From: Streptomyces griseus subsp. griseus
GTDB lineage: Bacteria > Actinomycetota > Actinomycetes > Streptomycetales > Streptomycetaceae
Direction of reading: 5' to 3'
NCBI RefSeq assembly: GCF_003610995.1
Contig: NZ_CP032543.1
Location: 5,828,001 to 5,892,000 of the forward strand
Length of the DNA stretch: 64,000 nt
Shown here: piece by piece, positions 54,101-63,300 of the stretch
Position numbering within the stretch: the stretch's first letter is position 1
How the letters are laid out: every line of letters begins with the position of its first letter
The notes under the pieces: model-generated
Seen by the model: only the letters and a program-made list of their open reading frames with translations
The model's database searches: none
What the model was told of the DNA's origin: nothing
Program-made: the position numbers and the translations under genes

Positions 54101-55113
54101 ACGCCGTCCAGCACGATCACCGTGTACGGCTCGTCACGCCCGGGGCGGGCGTCCGGGTCGAAGCCGGGGCGCTCGGCGAACTCGGCGCCCAGCAGATCGT
54201 CCAGCTCGGTCAGGTCGGCGGTGATCCGGCGGGCCTGGCCCGCGCCGTCCTCCTCGTGCGGGTCCAGCACGTGCGGCAGCCACTTGACCCACTCCCAGTC
54301 GGGCCGCCGCTCGTCACTGACGCAGAGGGCGATCCACAGCTCCTCGGGCGCGTGGAACACGGCCAGCTGCCCGAGCATCGCCCGCACCAGGGCGCGTACG
54401 TCGTCCTGCTCCGGGGCCTGCGTCTCGGCCGCCTCCCCCTCGGGCGCCTCCTCCGGGCGCAGCAGGATCCGGGCCGAGGAGCGCAGATAGAGACCCAGCG
54501 GCTGCTCGGGGATGGTGGAGTAGGCGCGGATGAAGCGGCGCAGGGCGTGCGCGCAGAGGGGTTCGAGGTCCTCGACCGGGCGGGTGGAGACCGGGTTCAG
54601 GGTGAGGGCGAGCTGCTGTTCACCGACGGCCAGCCGGACCTCGCCGAAGTCCTCGTCGGCCGGGCGCCGTTCCCACAGCCGCGAGGTGCGGGCCAGCGAG
54701 CGGAGCGACGCCGGCTCGGGGTGGCGCCAGGCCAGTGCCCGCTGCTGCTCCGCGATGGTGGTCCGCACCCGCTTCCGGGTCTGCGCCAGATAGCGCAGAT
54801 AGTCCCGGCGCTCCCCCTTCAGCCGCTGCTTGCGCTCGCTGGAGCGGCGCATCAGCTGCCCCAGCAGCATGGCACCGGCGGAGAGCGCCATCACGCCCAT
54901 CGCCAGGTACATGAAGACGCCGTTCCCGCCGCCGGGGCGTAGGAACATCAGCATCATCGACACCGACATCAGCGCCATCGGCAGATAGGTCCACACCGCC
55001 GAGGTGTCGGGCACCGACTCGGCGAGGACCGGCGGCTCCTGGAGGGTCAACTGCCCCTCGGGCATCTCCGGCCCGCGCCTGCGGGCCGGGCGGCGAAACA
55101 GCACGACACTCAA
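51106..55113 (-). CDS. eccC: Type VII secretion protein EccC (FtsK/SpoIIIE-type ATPase)
   Basis: This is the motor ATPase of the type VII channel, about 1335 residues. Two N-terminal membrane helices (WTYLPMALMSVSMMLMFL; VFMYLAMGVMALSAGAMLLG) precede three FtsK-like ATPase domains with P-loops GATGSGKSE, GGSQSGKST and GDTESGKTN. The first domain keeps VVVDEFSELL as Walker B, the second MVVDGWS and the third VLVDDYD. Start TTG 55113 has GGAGG 9 bases upstream; the open frame extends further but without a start signal. The gene is opposite to all its partner genes, giving a divergent promoter with eccD. Confidence 0.96.
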   Translation of the reverse strand: MSVVLFRRPARRRGPEMPEGQLTLQEPPVLAESVPDTSAVWTYLPMALMSVSMMLMFLRPGGGNGVFMYLAMGVMALSAGAMLLGQLMRRSSERKQRLKGERRDYLRYLAQTRKRVRTTIAEQQRALAWRHPEPASLRSLARTSRLWERRPADEDFGEVRLAVGEQQLALTLNPVSTRPVEDLEPLCAHALRRFIRAYSTIPEQPLGLYLRSSARILLRPEEAPEGEAAETQAPEQDDVRALVRAMLGQLAVFHAPEELWIALCVSDERRPDWEWVKWLPHVLDPHEEDGAGQARRITADLTELDDLLGAEFAERPGFDPDARPGRDEPYTVIVLDGVNVPEGHRWEGHGYRNALILDVSGALRWRPGRNTLRLTVGPDQVNLVRTDRSRKERSVPLGRPDRLGPLSAESLARLLTPRRMSLGTDIAQPLDTDVELTTLLGIPDLHRHDPQTLFDRHSGSGRLRVPIAVGVDGRPVELDIKESAQGGMGPHGMLIGATGSGKSELLRTLVLGLALTNSSETLNFVLVDFKGGATFLGLEELPHTSAVITNLADEVALVERMQDALHGELIRRQELLRSAGNYTSALEYERARAAGTDLAPLPSLFVVVDEFSELLSTHREFMELFVMIGRLGRSLGVHLLLASQRLDEGRMHQLESHLSYRIGLRTFSAMESRGVLGVPDAYELPAAPGSGFLKSGVEALTRFRAAYSSGTYRRRTGAVVQARVASQVVPWTSGWVVPRTLEAAPEPEPETEEAEDEEALLDVALERLQGSGPDAHQVWLPPLDEPSPLDALLPGIAPDKVRGLTATSWPGTGKLRVPVGLVDKPFEQRRDPLVVDLSGAGGHVAVAGGSQSGKSTLARTLIAALALTHTPAEVQFYCLDFGGGGLSQLAALPHVGGVAARLNPERVNRAVAEVMALLARREQFFVDHTLDSMQSYRRRRAAGEFPDEPFGDVFMVVDGWSTVRQDYDDLIPKFNELAARGLNYGIHLIITTTRWVELSAQVRDQAATRLELRMGDPMDSEIDTRKARSVPRTGGRGITADSKMHFLAGLPRLDGSGSLEDLGEGVAHLVAEIGRHWYGPSAPQVRMLPHRLPLSELPAPEATEGGGMRIALGLDQDALEPVWHDFSRTPHLIAVGDTESGKTNLLRLITKGITTRYAPSEAKIIAVDYRRTLVDAIPEEYRIGHVISLDNLNETIEGAARAMKTRVPGADISPARMRRCDWWTGPRLFVLVDDYDMVSGNSFQSPFEPVFENLTLGFEMGLHLVVARSAMGAGRGLSDGLIRRLDEANNPAVLLSCPPTEGRLFGNAKPLNLPPGRALHIQRRKPRLVQTALVE

Positions 55114-55509
55114 GGAAGAGAACCTCCGGTTCACTGACTTTCCGACCGCTCCGAATACTGGCGCACCCGGAAAGACCGCCCGACGGATTCCTCGGGCGCG
55201 AGTGCACTCGACGAACGCCGGGTGAATGTTTCGAGCAGATAGCGGGGGCGGCCGACTTCTGCGAAGACCGGTGCCCTTTGCCGGATTCCTCACCCCGGCC
55301 CGCAGTACGGCCGGTGGCCGCAGGCAGTAGTCTGCATTCACGGAACGCGCCCTGTCCACGCGGGAGTCGTGGTCGCCAGGTGCGCGGGCACAATTCTCCT
55401 GCCCGGCACCCCGGTTCACAGGCACGCGGACTTATCCGTACTGTTCGCACATTCCCTCTCGCGGGGAAGCCTCCTGTCAGAGCCTGCACGGAAGACGAGA
55501 GTTCTGCTG
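55114..55509. promoter_or_regulatory. Divergent control region between eccC and eccD
   Basis: These 396 non-coding bases lie between two divergent core secretion genes. They contain a perfect 12-base palindrome CGAGTGCACTCG at 55199-55210 and a -10-like TAGTCT near 55328. No gene can be supported here. It probably coordinates both halves of the locus. Confidence 0.4.
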
Positions 55510-56916
55510 ATGACCGACAGTGCGGTGGCCGAATCGTGCCGCCTGACCGTACGTGCGCCGAGCGTCACCATCGATCTGGCCGTGCCCGCCGACGTACCGG
55601 TCGCCGACCTCCTCCCCACCCTCCTGCGGTACGTCGGCGAGGAGGCCGAGGAGGCCGGACTCGACCACGCCGGCTGGGTGCTCCAGCGGCTCGGCGACGC
55701 CCCCCTCGACGAGGAGACCACCCTGGCCCAGGCAGGTCTCGCCGACGGTGCCGTCCTCCATCTGCGCCCGCACACCGAGGCGCTGCCCGAGGCCCGGCTG
55801 GACGACCTGGTCGACGGGATCGCCGAGACGGTGGGCCGCCGGCTGCACACCTGGCACGCCGGGGCGGCCCGGAGCCTGCTGGTGGGCACCGCCGTGGCGA
55901 CCGTGGCAGCCGCCCTGGTGCTGGTGTTCCGGCCCGGAGTGGCCGAATCCACCGCCGTCCGGGCCGCCTGCGCCGCCGTGGCCGGGGTGCTGCTCCTCGC
56001 GGGCGCCGGCTCCGCCAGCCGCGCGGTCGGCGACCGGCTCTCCGCGACCGCGCTCGGCCTGCTGGTCGCCCCCTGCTTCGCCCTGGTCGGCTGGGTGCTG
56101 CCCGGCGGCGACCTGTCCGGCCCCGACGCGACCCAGGTGGCGGGCGCCCGGCTGCTCGCGGCAGGCGCGGCGGCGGCGGGCGGTGCGGTCCTCGCCCTCG
56201 CCGCGACCGCCGTCGGCGCCCCCGCCCTGCTCGCCACCGCCGTGGTCGCGGTCGCCACCGCGATCTCCGGGGCGCTGATGGGCTACAGCGGCCTGGACGC
56301 GTCCGCCGCCGTGGCGCTGGTGGCCACCGTGGTCGCGCTCGCCGCCGGTGCGGTGGCCCCCTTCGCCTTCAAACTGGCCGGGATGCGGATGCCCTCCCTG
56401 CCTTCCTCCGCGGGGCAGCTCCAGGAGGGCATCGACCCGTACGCGGGCGACGAGGTCGCCGAACGCACCGAACTCGCCGGACGCTGGGTCACCGCCCTCT
56501 TCGCCGCCACCGGCACCGTCGCCGCCGCCGCTCTGACCGTCCTCACCCACACCCCGGACCTCCCCGAGACGCTCACCGCGCTCGCCCTCTCCCTCCTGCT
56601 GCTCCTGCACTCCCGGGGCCTGGTCCACATCGGCCAGCGGCTCACCCTGGCGGTGCCCGGGATCTGGGGGCTGCTGCTGCTCGCCCGCGCCTGGGCGGTG
56701 GACAGCGACGCCGACGGCCGCGTGGTCGTCTTCGCGGTGCTGCTCGCCGTCGCGGCCGGCCTGGTGACCGCGTCCTGGATCGTCCCCGGCCGCCGGGTGC
56801 TGCCGTACTGGGGCCGGGCGGCCGAGCTGGCCCACACCGGCCTCGCGGTCGCGCTGCTGCCGTTCACCCTGTGGGTGGCGGGCCTCTTCGGCTGGCTGCG
56901 CGGCCTGTTCGGCTGA
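55510..56916 (+). CDS. eccD: Type VII secretion integral membrane protein EccD
   Basis: This 468-residue membrane protein has an N-terminal ubiquitin-like domain (about residues 8-90: CRLTVRAPSVTIDLAVPADVPV; WVLQRLGDAPLDEETTLAQAGL). About 11 hydrophobic helices follow. It forms the membrane vestibule of the type VII channel. ATG 55510 precedes the ubiquitin-like fold directly. It is followed by eccB 45 bases later. Confidence 0.94.
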   Translation: MTDSAVAESCRLTVRAPSVTIDLAVPADVPVADLLPTLLRYVGEEAEEAGLDHAGWVLQRLGDAPLDEETTLAQAGLADGAVLHLRPHTEALPEARLDDLVDGIAETVGRRLHTWHAGAARSLLVGTAVATVAAALVLVFRPGVAESTAVRAACAAVAGVLLLAGAGSASRAVGDRLSATALGLLVAPCFALVGWVLPGGDLSGPDATQVAGARLLAAGAAAAGGAVLALAATAVGAPALLATAVVAVATAISGALMGYSGLDASAAVALVATVVALAAGAVAPFAFKLAGMRMPSLPSSAGQLQEGIDPYAGDEVAERTELAGRWVTALFAATGTVAAAALTVLTHTPDLPETLTALALSLLLLLHSRGLVHIGQRLTLAVPGIWGLLLLARAWAVDSDADGRVVVFAVLLAVAAGLVTASWIVPGRRVLPYWGRAAELAHTGLAVALLPFTLWVAGLFGWLRGLFG

Positions 56917-56961
56917 GTCCCCCCGTACGCCGTTCCGTCGAAGAAGAGTTGAGGAGAGGCC

Positions 56962-58563
56962 GTGCAGTCCAAGCGCGACCAGGTGCAGGCCCACGGATTC
57001 ATGATGGGCAGGCTCAGCTCGGGCCTGCTGACGGCCGACCCCGACGCCCCGGAGAGCCCGCTGGGCCGGACGACCCGGGGCGTCGTCTTCGGCATCCTGG
57101 TGACCGTCCTGATCGGGGCAGGCACCACCGTCTACGGGCTGCTGCGCCCCGGTGGCAACGAGACCTGGCGCAAGGGCGAGAACCTGGTGGTCAACCGCGA
57201 GACCGGCGCCCGCTATCTGTGGACCGGCACCGACGGTGTACTCCACCCGGTCCGCAACTACACCTCGGCCCGGCTGATCGGAGGCGCGCAGCTCAAGGCC
57301 GTGGACGTCTCCACCGCCTCGCTGCGGGACGTCCCCGTCGGCTCCCCGGCCGGCATCCCCGGCGCCCCCGACACCCTTCCCGGCCCCGCCCAGCTCGACC
57401 CCGGTGCCTGGCACATGTGCGTCACCGGACCGGACGGCGCGCTGCCCAGCACCTCCGGCGGCATCACGGGCGTCGGGGTCGACCAGGCGGGGGCCACCAC
57501 CCTGGTCGCCGGCGCGCCGCTGGAGACCCAGGACGTCGGCGCCGACCGAGGAGTGCTCGTACGCGGCCCCGACCGCACCGAGTATCTGGTGTGGCGGGGC
57601 AGCCGGCTGCCCCTGGACCGGCCGTCCGACGCCCGTAACGCCCTCGGTTACGGCTCCGAGCGGGCCATGCCCGTCTCCGCCGCCTTCCTCGACGCCCTGG
57701 CCCCCGGCCCCGCCCTGAAGCCGCCGGAGGTCACGGGGCGAGGGGAGAAGGGACCGGTCCTCGGTGGCGAGGAGAGCAGGGTGGGCCAGCTGTTCGAGGT
57801 GAGCGTGCCCGGCGGCGGCAGCACGTACCACCTGCTGCGCAAGGACGGCCTGGTGCCGCTGTCCCGGCTGGAGGCCGCCCTCGTCCTGGGCGACCCGGCC
57901 ACGCAGAAGGACGCCTACGAGGGCCGCTCGCCGGAGGCCCGCGCGGTCGGCGCCGACGCGCTCCGTACGCACCGGGCCAAGGAGACGGCCGCCGCGGGAT
58001 CAGCGGGCGCCGAGTTGCCCCGTACGCCGCCGATCCCGCACTCCGCACCCCGCGGCACCGCGCTCTGCGCCCAGGTGGACGGCGGCAGCGGCGGCGCCCG
58101 GATCCGGTCGGTGCTGGTCCCGCTGACCGAGCTCACCCCGGTCGCGTTCTCGCAGGGCGCCGCCCAGCCGGTGGCCGAGGCCTGCGCCCGGACGGACGCC
58201 ACCGTCGTACGCCCGGGACGTGGCGCCCTGGTCCGGGCCCTGCACGCCAGCGGTGCGGCCCACGCCGGGACGACCTACCTGGTGGCCGAGAACGGCGTGA
58301 AGTACCGCGTCCCGGCCAAGGAGTCCCTGGGCGCCCTCGGCTACGGGGAGGGGGACATCGGCTCGGTACCCGCACCGCTGCTCGCGGCCCTGCCGACCGG
58401 CGCCGACCTGGACCCGGCCGCCGCCTCCGGCATCGCGGAGCCCAAGGTCACGGCACCCAGGTGCGCCTCCGACAAGGGCGGGGAGACGGGCCGGGCGGCG
58501 GCTGCGGCCGACGCCGGGAAGGCCGGCGGCGCGGCCGCCTCCGCAGCCGACTCCCGGCCATGA
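56962..58563 (+). CDS. eccB: Type VII secretion protein EccB
   Basis: This 533-residue protein has the EccB signature start MQSKRDQVQAHGFMMGRL. One membrane helix (GVVFGILVTVLIGAGTTVYGLL, residues about 39-61) is followed by a large extracytoplasmic domain with repeats (LVWRGSRLPL; YLVAENGVKYRVP) and two cysteines (near 151 and 393-420). It anchors the complex in the envelope. GAGGAGAGG ribosome site precedes the start. An Ala/Gly-rich tail ends the protein. Confidence 0.95.
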   Translation: MQSKRDQVQAHGFMMGRLSSGLLTADPDAPESPLGRTTRGVVFGILVTVLIGAGTTVYGLLRPGGNETWRKGENLVVNRETGARYLWTGTDGVLHPVRNYTSARLIGGAQLKAVDVSTASLRDVPVGSPAGIPGAPDTLPGPAQLDPGAWHMCVTGPDGALPSTSGGITGVGVDQAGATTLVAGAPLETQDVGADRGVLVRGPDRTEYLVWRGSRLPLDRPSDARNALGYGSERAMPVSAAFLDALAPGPALKPPEVTGRGEKGPVLGGEESRVGQLFEVSVPGGGSTYHLLRKDGLVPLSRLEAALVLGDPATQKDAYEGRSPEARAVGADALRTHRAKETAAAGSAGAELPRTPPIPHSAPRGTALCAQVDGGSGGARIRSVLVPLTELTPVAFSQGAAQPVAEACARTDATVVRPGRGALVRALHASGAAHAGTTYLVAENGVKYRVPAKESLGALGYGEGDIGSVPAPLLAALPTGADLDPAAASGIAEPKVTAPRCASDKGGETGRAAAAADAGKAGGAAASAADSRP

Positions 58564-58948
58564 TCCAGACAAACGCCCCCAATGGTGCCTAACAAAAGAA
58601 AACGGGGAGCGGGGGCGTACTCGGCCTTCGGCGCGTCCCCGGGTCGGGGAGATTTCGTGTGGACGTGCACGGGAGAAGCCTCAGATAAAGCTCAGAAAAT
58701 GAGGCCCCTCGATGACCGTTCAGATTCCATCGCTGCCCGTTTCTTGTCCGTATCCCGCTGTGTGGGCGTCCGGCGGCGGTGTGTGTTCATTTCCCGGAAA
58801 CCTTCGGTAACTCCCTTGCCCCGCAAGGAATCCCCGCAACTGGCCTATGCTCAAATCTTCCTTGCATACGTTGCGCCGGACGAGGAGTTCTCCATAACCT
58901 CAGCGGGCAACGGTGCGTGCAGAGTTGCCTCGACGAAGGGAGCGTGAC
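58564..58948 (+). promoter_or_regulatory. Upstream region of the WXG100 operon
   Basis: These 385 bases have no gene, at lower G+C than their surroundings. TATGCT at 58846-58851 is a fair -10 box about 98 bases before the first start codon; no convincing -35 is seen. A CCTCA/TGAGG pair lies near 58679-58704. The abundance of such secreted substrates makes a strong promoter here likely. Confidence 0.4.
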
Positions 58949-59284
58949 ATGGCGGACAGTGGCCAGAGGAGGGCGGATTATGCCAAGGGCTTGGGAGGTG
59001 TCTCCTCACTTGAGTCGGCCCGTGCCTCGGTAGAGAAGACGCAGAACAACGTCGCCGAGATCGCCGCGCGTTCGGGCGTGGGCGGTGACGAGGGCCAGGC
59101 CCTGCTGAAGCTCTTCCGCAGCTGGAACGGCGAGGCCCAGAAGGTCGTCGTCCAGATCAGCAAGATGATCGACGCGCTCCAGGAGAACGTCACGTCGGCC
59201 AACCGGCTGGCCAAGGAGAACCAGGACCTCACCGAGGTGCTGAACAGCAAGACCAGCCAGGGCGTCTTCGAAGCGCTGCGCTGA
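58949..59284 (+). CDS. WXG100 family type VII secretion protein, first of pair
   Basis: This 111-residue helical hairpin protein has the turn motif WNG (in LFRSWNGEAQKVV) flanked by two amphipathic helices. It is the small secreted partner exported as a heterodimer through the Ecc channel. ATG 58949 follows AAGGGAG. Its pair partner follows 87 bases later. The C-terminal helix ends NSKTSQGVFEALR without an obvious YxxxD/E signal. Confidence 0.92.
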   Translation: MADSGQRRADYAKGLGGVSSLESARASVEKTQNNVAEIAARSGVGGDEGQALLKLFRSWNGEAQKVVVQISKMIDALQENVTSANRLAKENQDLTEVLNSKTSQGVFEALR

Positions 59285-59371
59285 CCCCACCCTCGCTCCA
59301 CCGGCCCCCGTGCGGAGGCCGGACCATGAGCACCCCCGGGCCTTGGCGCCCGGCCACCGAGAGGAGATGTC

Positions 59372-59680
59372 ATGGCCGACGGCATCATCGATGTGCAGTA
59401 CTCCACGGTCCGCAACGCGATCGAGGAGCTGAAGCAGCAGACCCAGCAGATCATCACCACCCTCAACAACCTGGAGGACGAGCTGAAGCCGCTCATCACC
59501 TCCTGGGAGGGTGACGACCAGGCGATGTACCGCGGGGTCCAGGCCGAGTGGGACCAGGCGACCAAGAACATGGCCCTGCTCCTGGGCGACAGCGGTGACC
59601 TGGTCCAGAGCATCCACGACAACCACTCCCGTGACGAGCGCCGCAGCGCCGACAACTGGGGTGGCGTGCGGGCTCGCTAG
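59372..59680 (+). CDS. WXG100 family type VII secretion protein, second of pair
   Basis: This 102-residue WXG100 protein has the turn motif WEG (LITSWEGDDQAMYRGVQAEWD) and a helical hairpin (IEELKQQTQQIITTLNNLEDEL before the turn). YRGVQAE after the turn resembles part of the secretion signal region. GAGGAG ribosome site. It is likely to dimerise with the preceding gene product. Confidence 0.94.
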   Translation: MADGIIDVQYSTVRNAIEELKQQTQQIITTLNNLEDELKPLITSWEGDDQAMYRGVQAEWDQATKNMALLLGDSGDLVQSIHDNHSRDERRSADNWGGVRAR

Positions 59681-59826
59681 TCCCCGCCGGGGTTCCCCTC
59701 CAGCCGTACGGTACGGAGGGCGGACCCCGGCGTTCGCGTGTGCGCCCGACCGGGGGGATGCCGATCCGGTCCCCCCGGGCCCCAGTCCCGTAACCCTGTT
59801 CCGCTCCGATCGCAGGAGGAAGCCCC

Positions 59827-60288
59827 ATGGCCGGTGAGAAGGCCGACGTCAAGCACTTCGACCTCAAGCAGATGGAGAACTTCCGGGACAACGAGGTGCA
59901 CCCGGTCTACACGAAGGCGAAGCAGCACCGGGAGGAGGGCAGCGGAGACATCCGGCCCCTCGGCGAGCTGATCGACGGCCACACCACGGCGGACAACCTC
60001 GACCAGGACCGCCAGCTCCTGCGCATCGGGCTGATGAACAAGGAGAAGCTGGTCTCCGGCCCCGCGCTCGTCGAGAGCGTCAAGACGGTGGCGGGCTCCG
60101 TCGACAAGCTGCTCGGTGACCAGATGGAGCTCTTCAAGGAGCTCAAGGAGGCCCTCACCGACACCATCGAGGAAGCCAACAAGACCAAGAACAAGAATCT
60201 GGACGCGATCGACGCCCAGACGCTGCTCCAGACCTTCGACGAGGTCGACACGCTCACCAGCGGATCCTCGGGCACGGAAGAGAACTAA
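59827..60288 (+). CDS. Type VII locus-associated small helical protein, function unknown
   Basis: This 153-residue acidic protein is predicted to be almost fully helical (MELFKELKEALTDTIEEANKTKNKNLDAIDAQTLLQTF). It lacks a WXG turn and a signal peptide. Its position between the WXG100 pair and the AAWKG protein, with GGAGGA ribosome sites on all, suggests a chaperone or partner for the large protein that follows 47 bases later. I do not recognise a characterised family. Confidence 0.8.
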   Translation: MAGEKADVKHFDLKQMENFRDNEVHPVYTKAKQHREEGSGDIRPLGELIDGHTTADNLDQDRQLLRIGLMNKEKLVSGPALVESVKTVAGSVDKLLGDQMELFKELKEALTDTIEEANKTKNKNLDAIDAQTLLQTFDEVDTLTSGSSGTEEN

Positions 60289-60335
60289 CCCCCCCCGCAC
60301 CGGCGTGGGCGGCGACAGAGAGGAAAGGGTGCCCG

Positions 60336-63300
60336 GTGGCCGATCAGTACGACAAGGACTCGGTGTCCAACGTCGACGAGTACAGGAAGACGGACGCTGC
60401 GTCCTCCGACAACTGGGCCCAGCTGGTCACCCATATCACCGGCTACCCGGTGCCCGACCGTGCCAAGGTCTTCGACACCCTCCGCTCCGACCACGGCGGC
60501 AAGCTGTTCCGGATGGACATCAAGGAGCGCAGCCTCAGCGTCCTGGTCAAGGACTCCGGCTTCCTGCAGAGCACGGGCCAGGACTACGACATCTGGTTCT
60601 TCAACAGCGGCAAGAAGAGCTCCATCATGCAGGCCCGGATCGTCTTCGAGGGGCGGGTCAAGTCCGGTGACGAGATCATCTTCGCTGGCACCGACTCCAC
60701 CGACGTGGAGAACGTGAACGTCCGTGAGGGCAACGAGTTCACGGACTACAACAAGGACAAGATGAGCACCATCCCGCTGGCCCAGTACATGAACGGGCCC
60801 CGGGCTGCTCTCCTCGCCCTGCTCAAGGGCAACAGCGGCGACGGCCGCTTCAGCGGCCTCGTCGCCAAGGAGGCCGATGTCGTCGACCTCAGCTCCTTCA
60901 CCGAGACGGGCCAGTCCTTCGACTACGCGGCCAAGTTCTTCAAGGACCACGCACCCCTCCTGAAGGACTGGGAGGACCGCTTCGGCCGGGAGGACGCGAG
61001 CTGGAAGGGCGAGGCGGCGGACGTGTTCCGCAGCCTCATCAAGAAGATCCGCGAGAACTACGACAGCTACGTGGAGACCTTCAACAGCACGGCGGGCAGC
61101 GGCGACGCGACCGGCACCGGCAACACCGTGTACTCCCGCGCCCTGTCGCTGGGCCGCTCCCACCTGGAGCAGGCGGCCCGGGACCTGCTGGGGCACTGGC
61201 TGAAGTGGGCCCAGTCGGACTACTACGACCCGCTCCGGGTGCTCCGCTACGTCCTGGACGACCTCGCCCAGTGGGTCGACGCCAACAACGTGGCCAAGAC
61301 GGACATCACCTCCACCACGACCCGTTACGGCTCGACCGTCAGGCACAGCCCGAAGGGCGACTTCTCCCAGGTCCACCCCGACTACGGAGACCTCACCGAC
61401 ATCGCCAACTGGGCGAAGGTCGGCGACAAGGCGGTCGACATCTGGGGCCGGGCCGTCGACGAGATGCTGGTGAAGCCCGCCCGCGAGGTGCAGTCCAGGC
61501 TCAACAACCAGTTCCTGGACCTCTCCAAGGACTTCTCCGAGAACGTACCCAAGCCCAAGTCGACCAGCACGGCCGGCGAGGAGTACGAGAAGAACAAGCT
61601 CAAGGAGGAGCAGGACAAGATCAAGGAGGAGAACGAGAAGAACCGCCTGCTCCAGGAGGAGATGAGGGAGGAGCAGCGCAAGCAGCGCGAGGAGGACAAG
61701 AAGCTCCAGGAGGATCTGCGCAAGGAGCAGGAGAAGCAGCGCGAGGAGGACAAGGAGTACCAGGACGAGCTGCGGGAGGAGCAGCGCCTCCAGCGTGAGG
61801 AGGACAAGAAGCTCCAGGACGAGCTGCGGGAGGAGCAGCGCCTCCAGCGCGAGGAGGACAAGAAGTACCAGGACGAGCTCCGCGAGGAGCAGCGTCGTGA
61901 GCAGGAAGAGGCCAAGCGGGAGGCCGAGGAGCAGGCCAAGCAGATGGAGGAGAGCCTCGGCAACATCAACGGGCCGGGTGGCGGCAACGGGGGGAACAAC
62001 CCTGGCAACCTGGACGATCTGCTGAACCTCAAGGCGGACATCCCGGTCACCGAGAGCATCGGCGACCTCGGTGGCATCAACAACCCCGGAGGCCCCGGCG
62101 GCGGGACGAACGCCCCGAGCCTCGACGATGTCAGCGGCGTGGTCACCGAGAAACTCGGCAACCTCGGCGACGTCAACAACCCCGGCGGCGGCCCGCTCCC
62201 CGTGGCTCCGAACCTCAACAACCTCGGCGCGAACATCAACGGCCCTGTCACCAGCCGGAACCCCAACGACGCGGCCAACCAGGCGATCACCGAGAACCTG
62301 GGCAACCTCGGCGGGCTCAACAAGGACGGGGGCGGCACCCTCGGTACCCCGACCGGCGGCAGCACCCAGCTCGACGGCAACCAGCTCACCACCGGCTTCC
62401 CGGACGGCAGCAGCAGTTCCTTCGACAAGGACACCGGGGTGCTCACCACCACCCACCCGGACGGCAGCGTCACGACGCAGAACCTGAACGACGGCGCCCG
62501 GGTGACCAACCCGGACGGCTCGGTCACCTCCCTCGGCGACGACGGCAAGCTGACGACGACGTTCCCGGACGGCACGAAGCAGGAGATCGACCCCGCGACC
62601 GGCCAGGCCACCTCCACCGCCCCCGACGGCACCGTCACGACGGAGAACCTCGGCAACCTCGGCGGGCTCAACGGCCGCAACAACATCCCGGACCTGAGCG
62701 ACCTGGGCAACATCAACGCCGATCTGCCCACCGAGTCCCGTGGCGACCGGGACTCCATCGGGGACCTGAACGGCCCGGGTGACCGGGAGACCGTGGACAA
62801 CCTGGGCGACCTCGGGAACCTGAACTCCGACACCACGGGGCTGAAGTCCCCGACCGGCAGCCTCACCGGGCTGGAGAACGGCGACTTCGCCACCACGTTC
62901 CCCGACGGGTCCAAGGCCGTCTTCGACCCGGACACGGGGCAGCTCACCAGCATCGCTCCGGACGGATCCAAGGTCACCACGGACCTCACCCACGGTGCCG
63001 AGGTGACCAACCCGGACGGCTCCGTCTCCAAGCTGGACAACGGCCGGTTCCTCAACTCCTTCCCCGACGGATCCAGTCACTCCATCGACCCGGACACCGG
63101 CACCACCACCGTCACCGACCCCCAGGGCAAGACCGAGACGGTCACCCTGGACGAGCTCAACTCGCGCGGCGGCAACAACAGCCGGCAGGACCTCCTCGAC
63201 CAGCTGCGGGATCTCGGCCAGAACCGTGACCTCGACAACCCCGGGAACCTGAACGGCAACCGCGATCTCGACAACCTCGGGAACCTGAACCGCGACCTCG

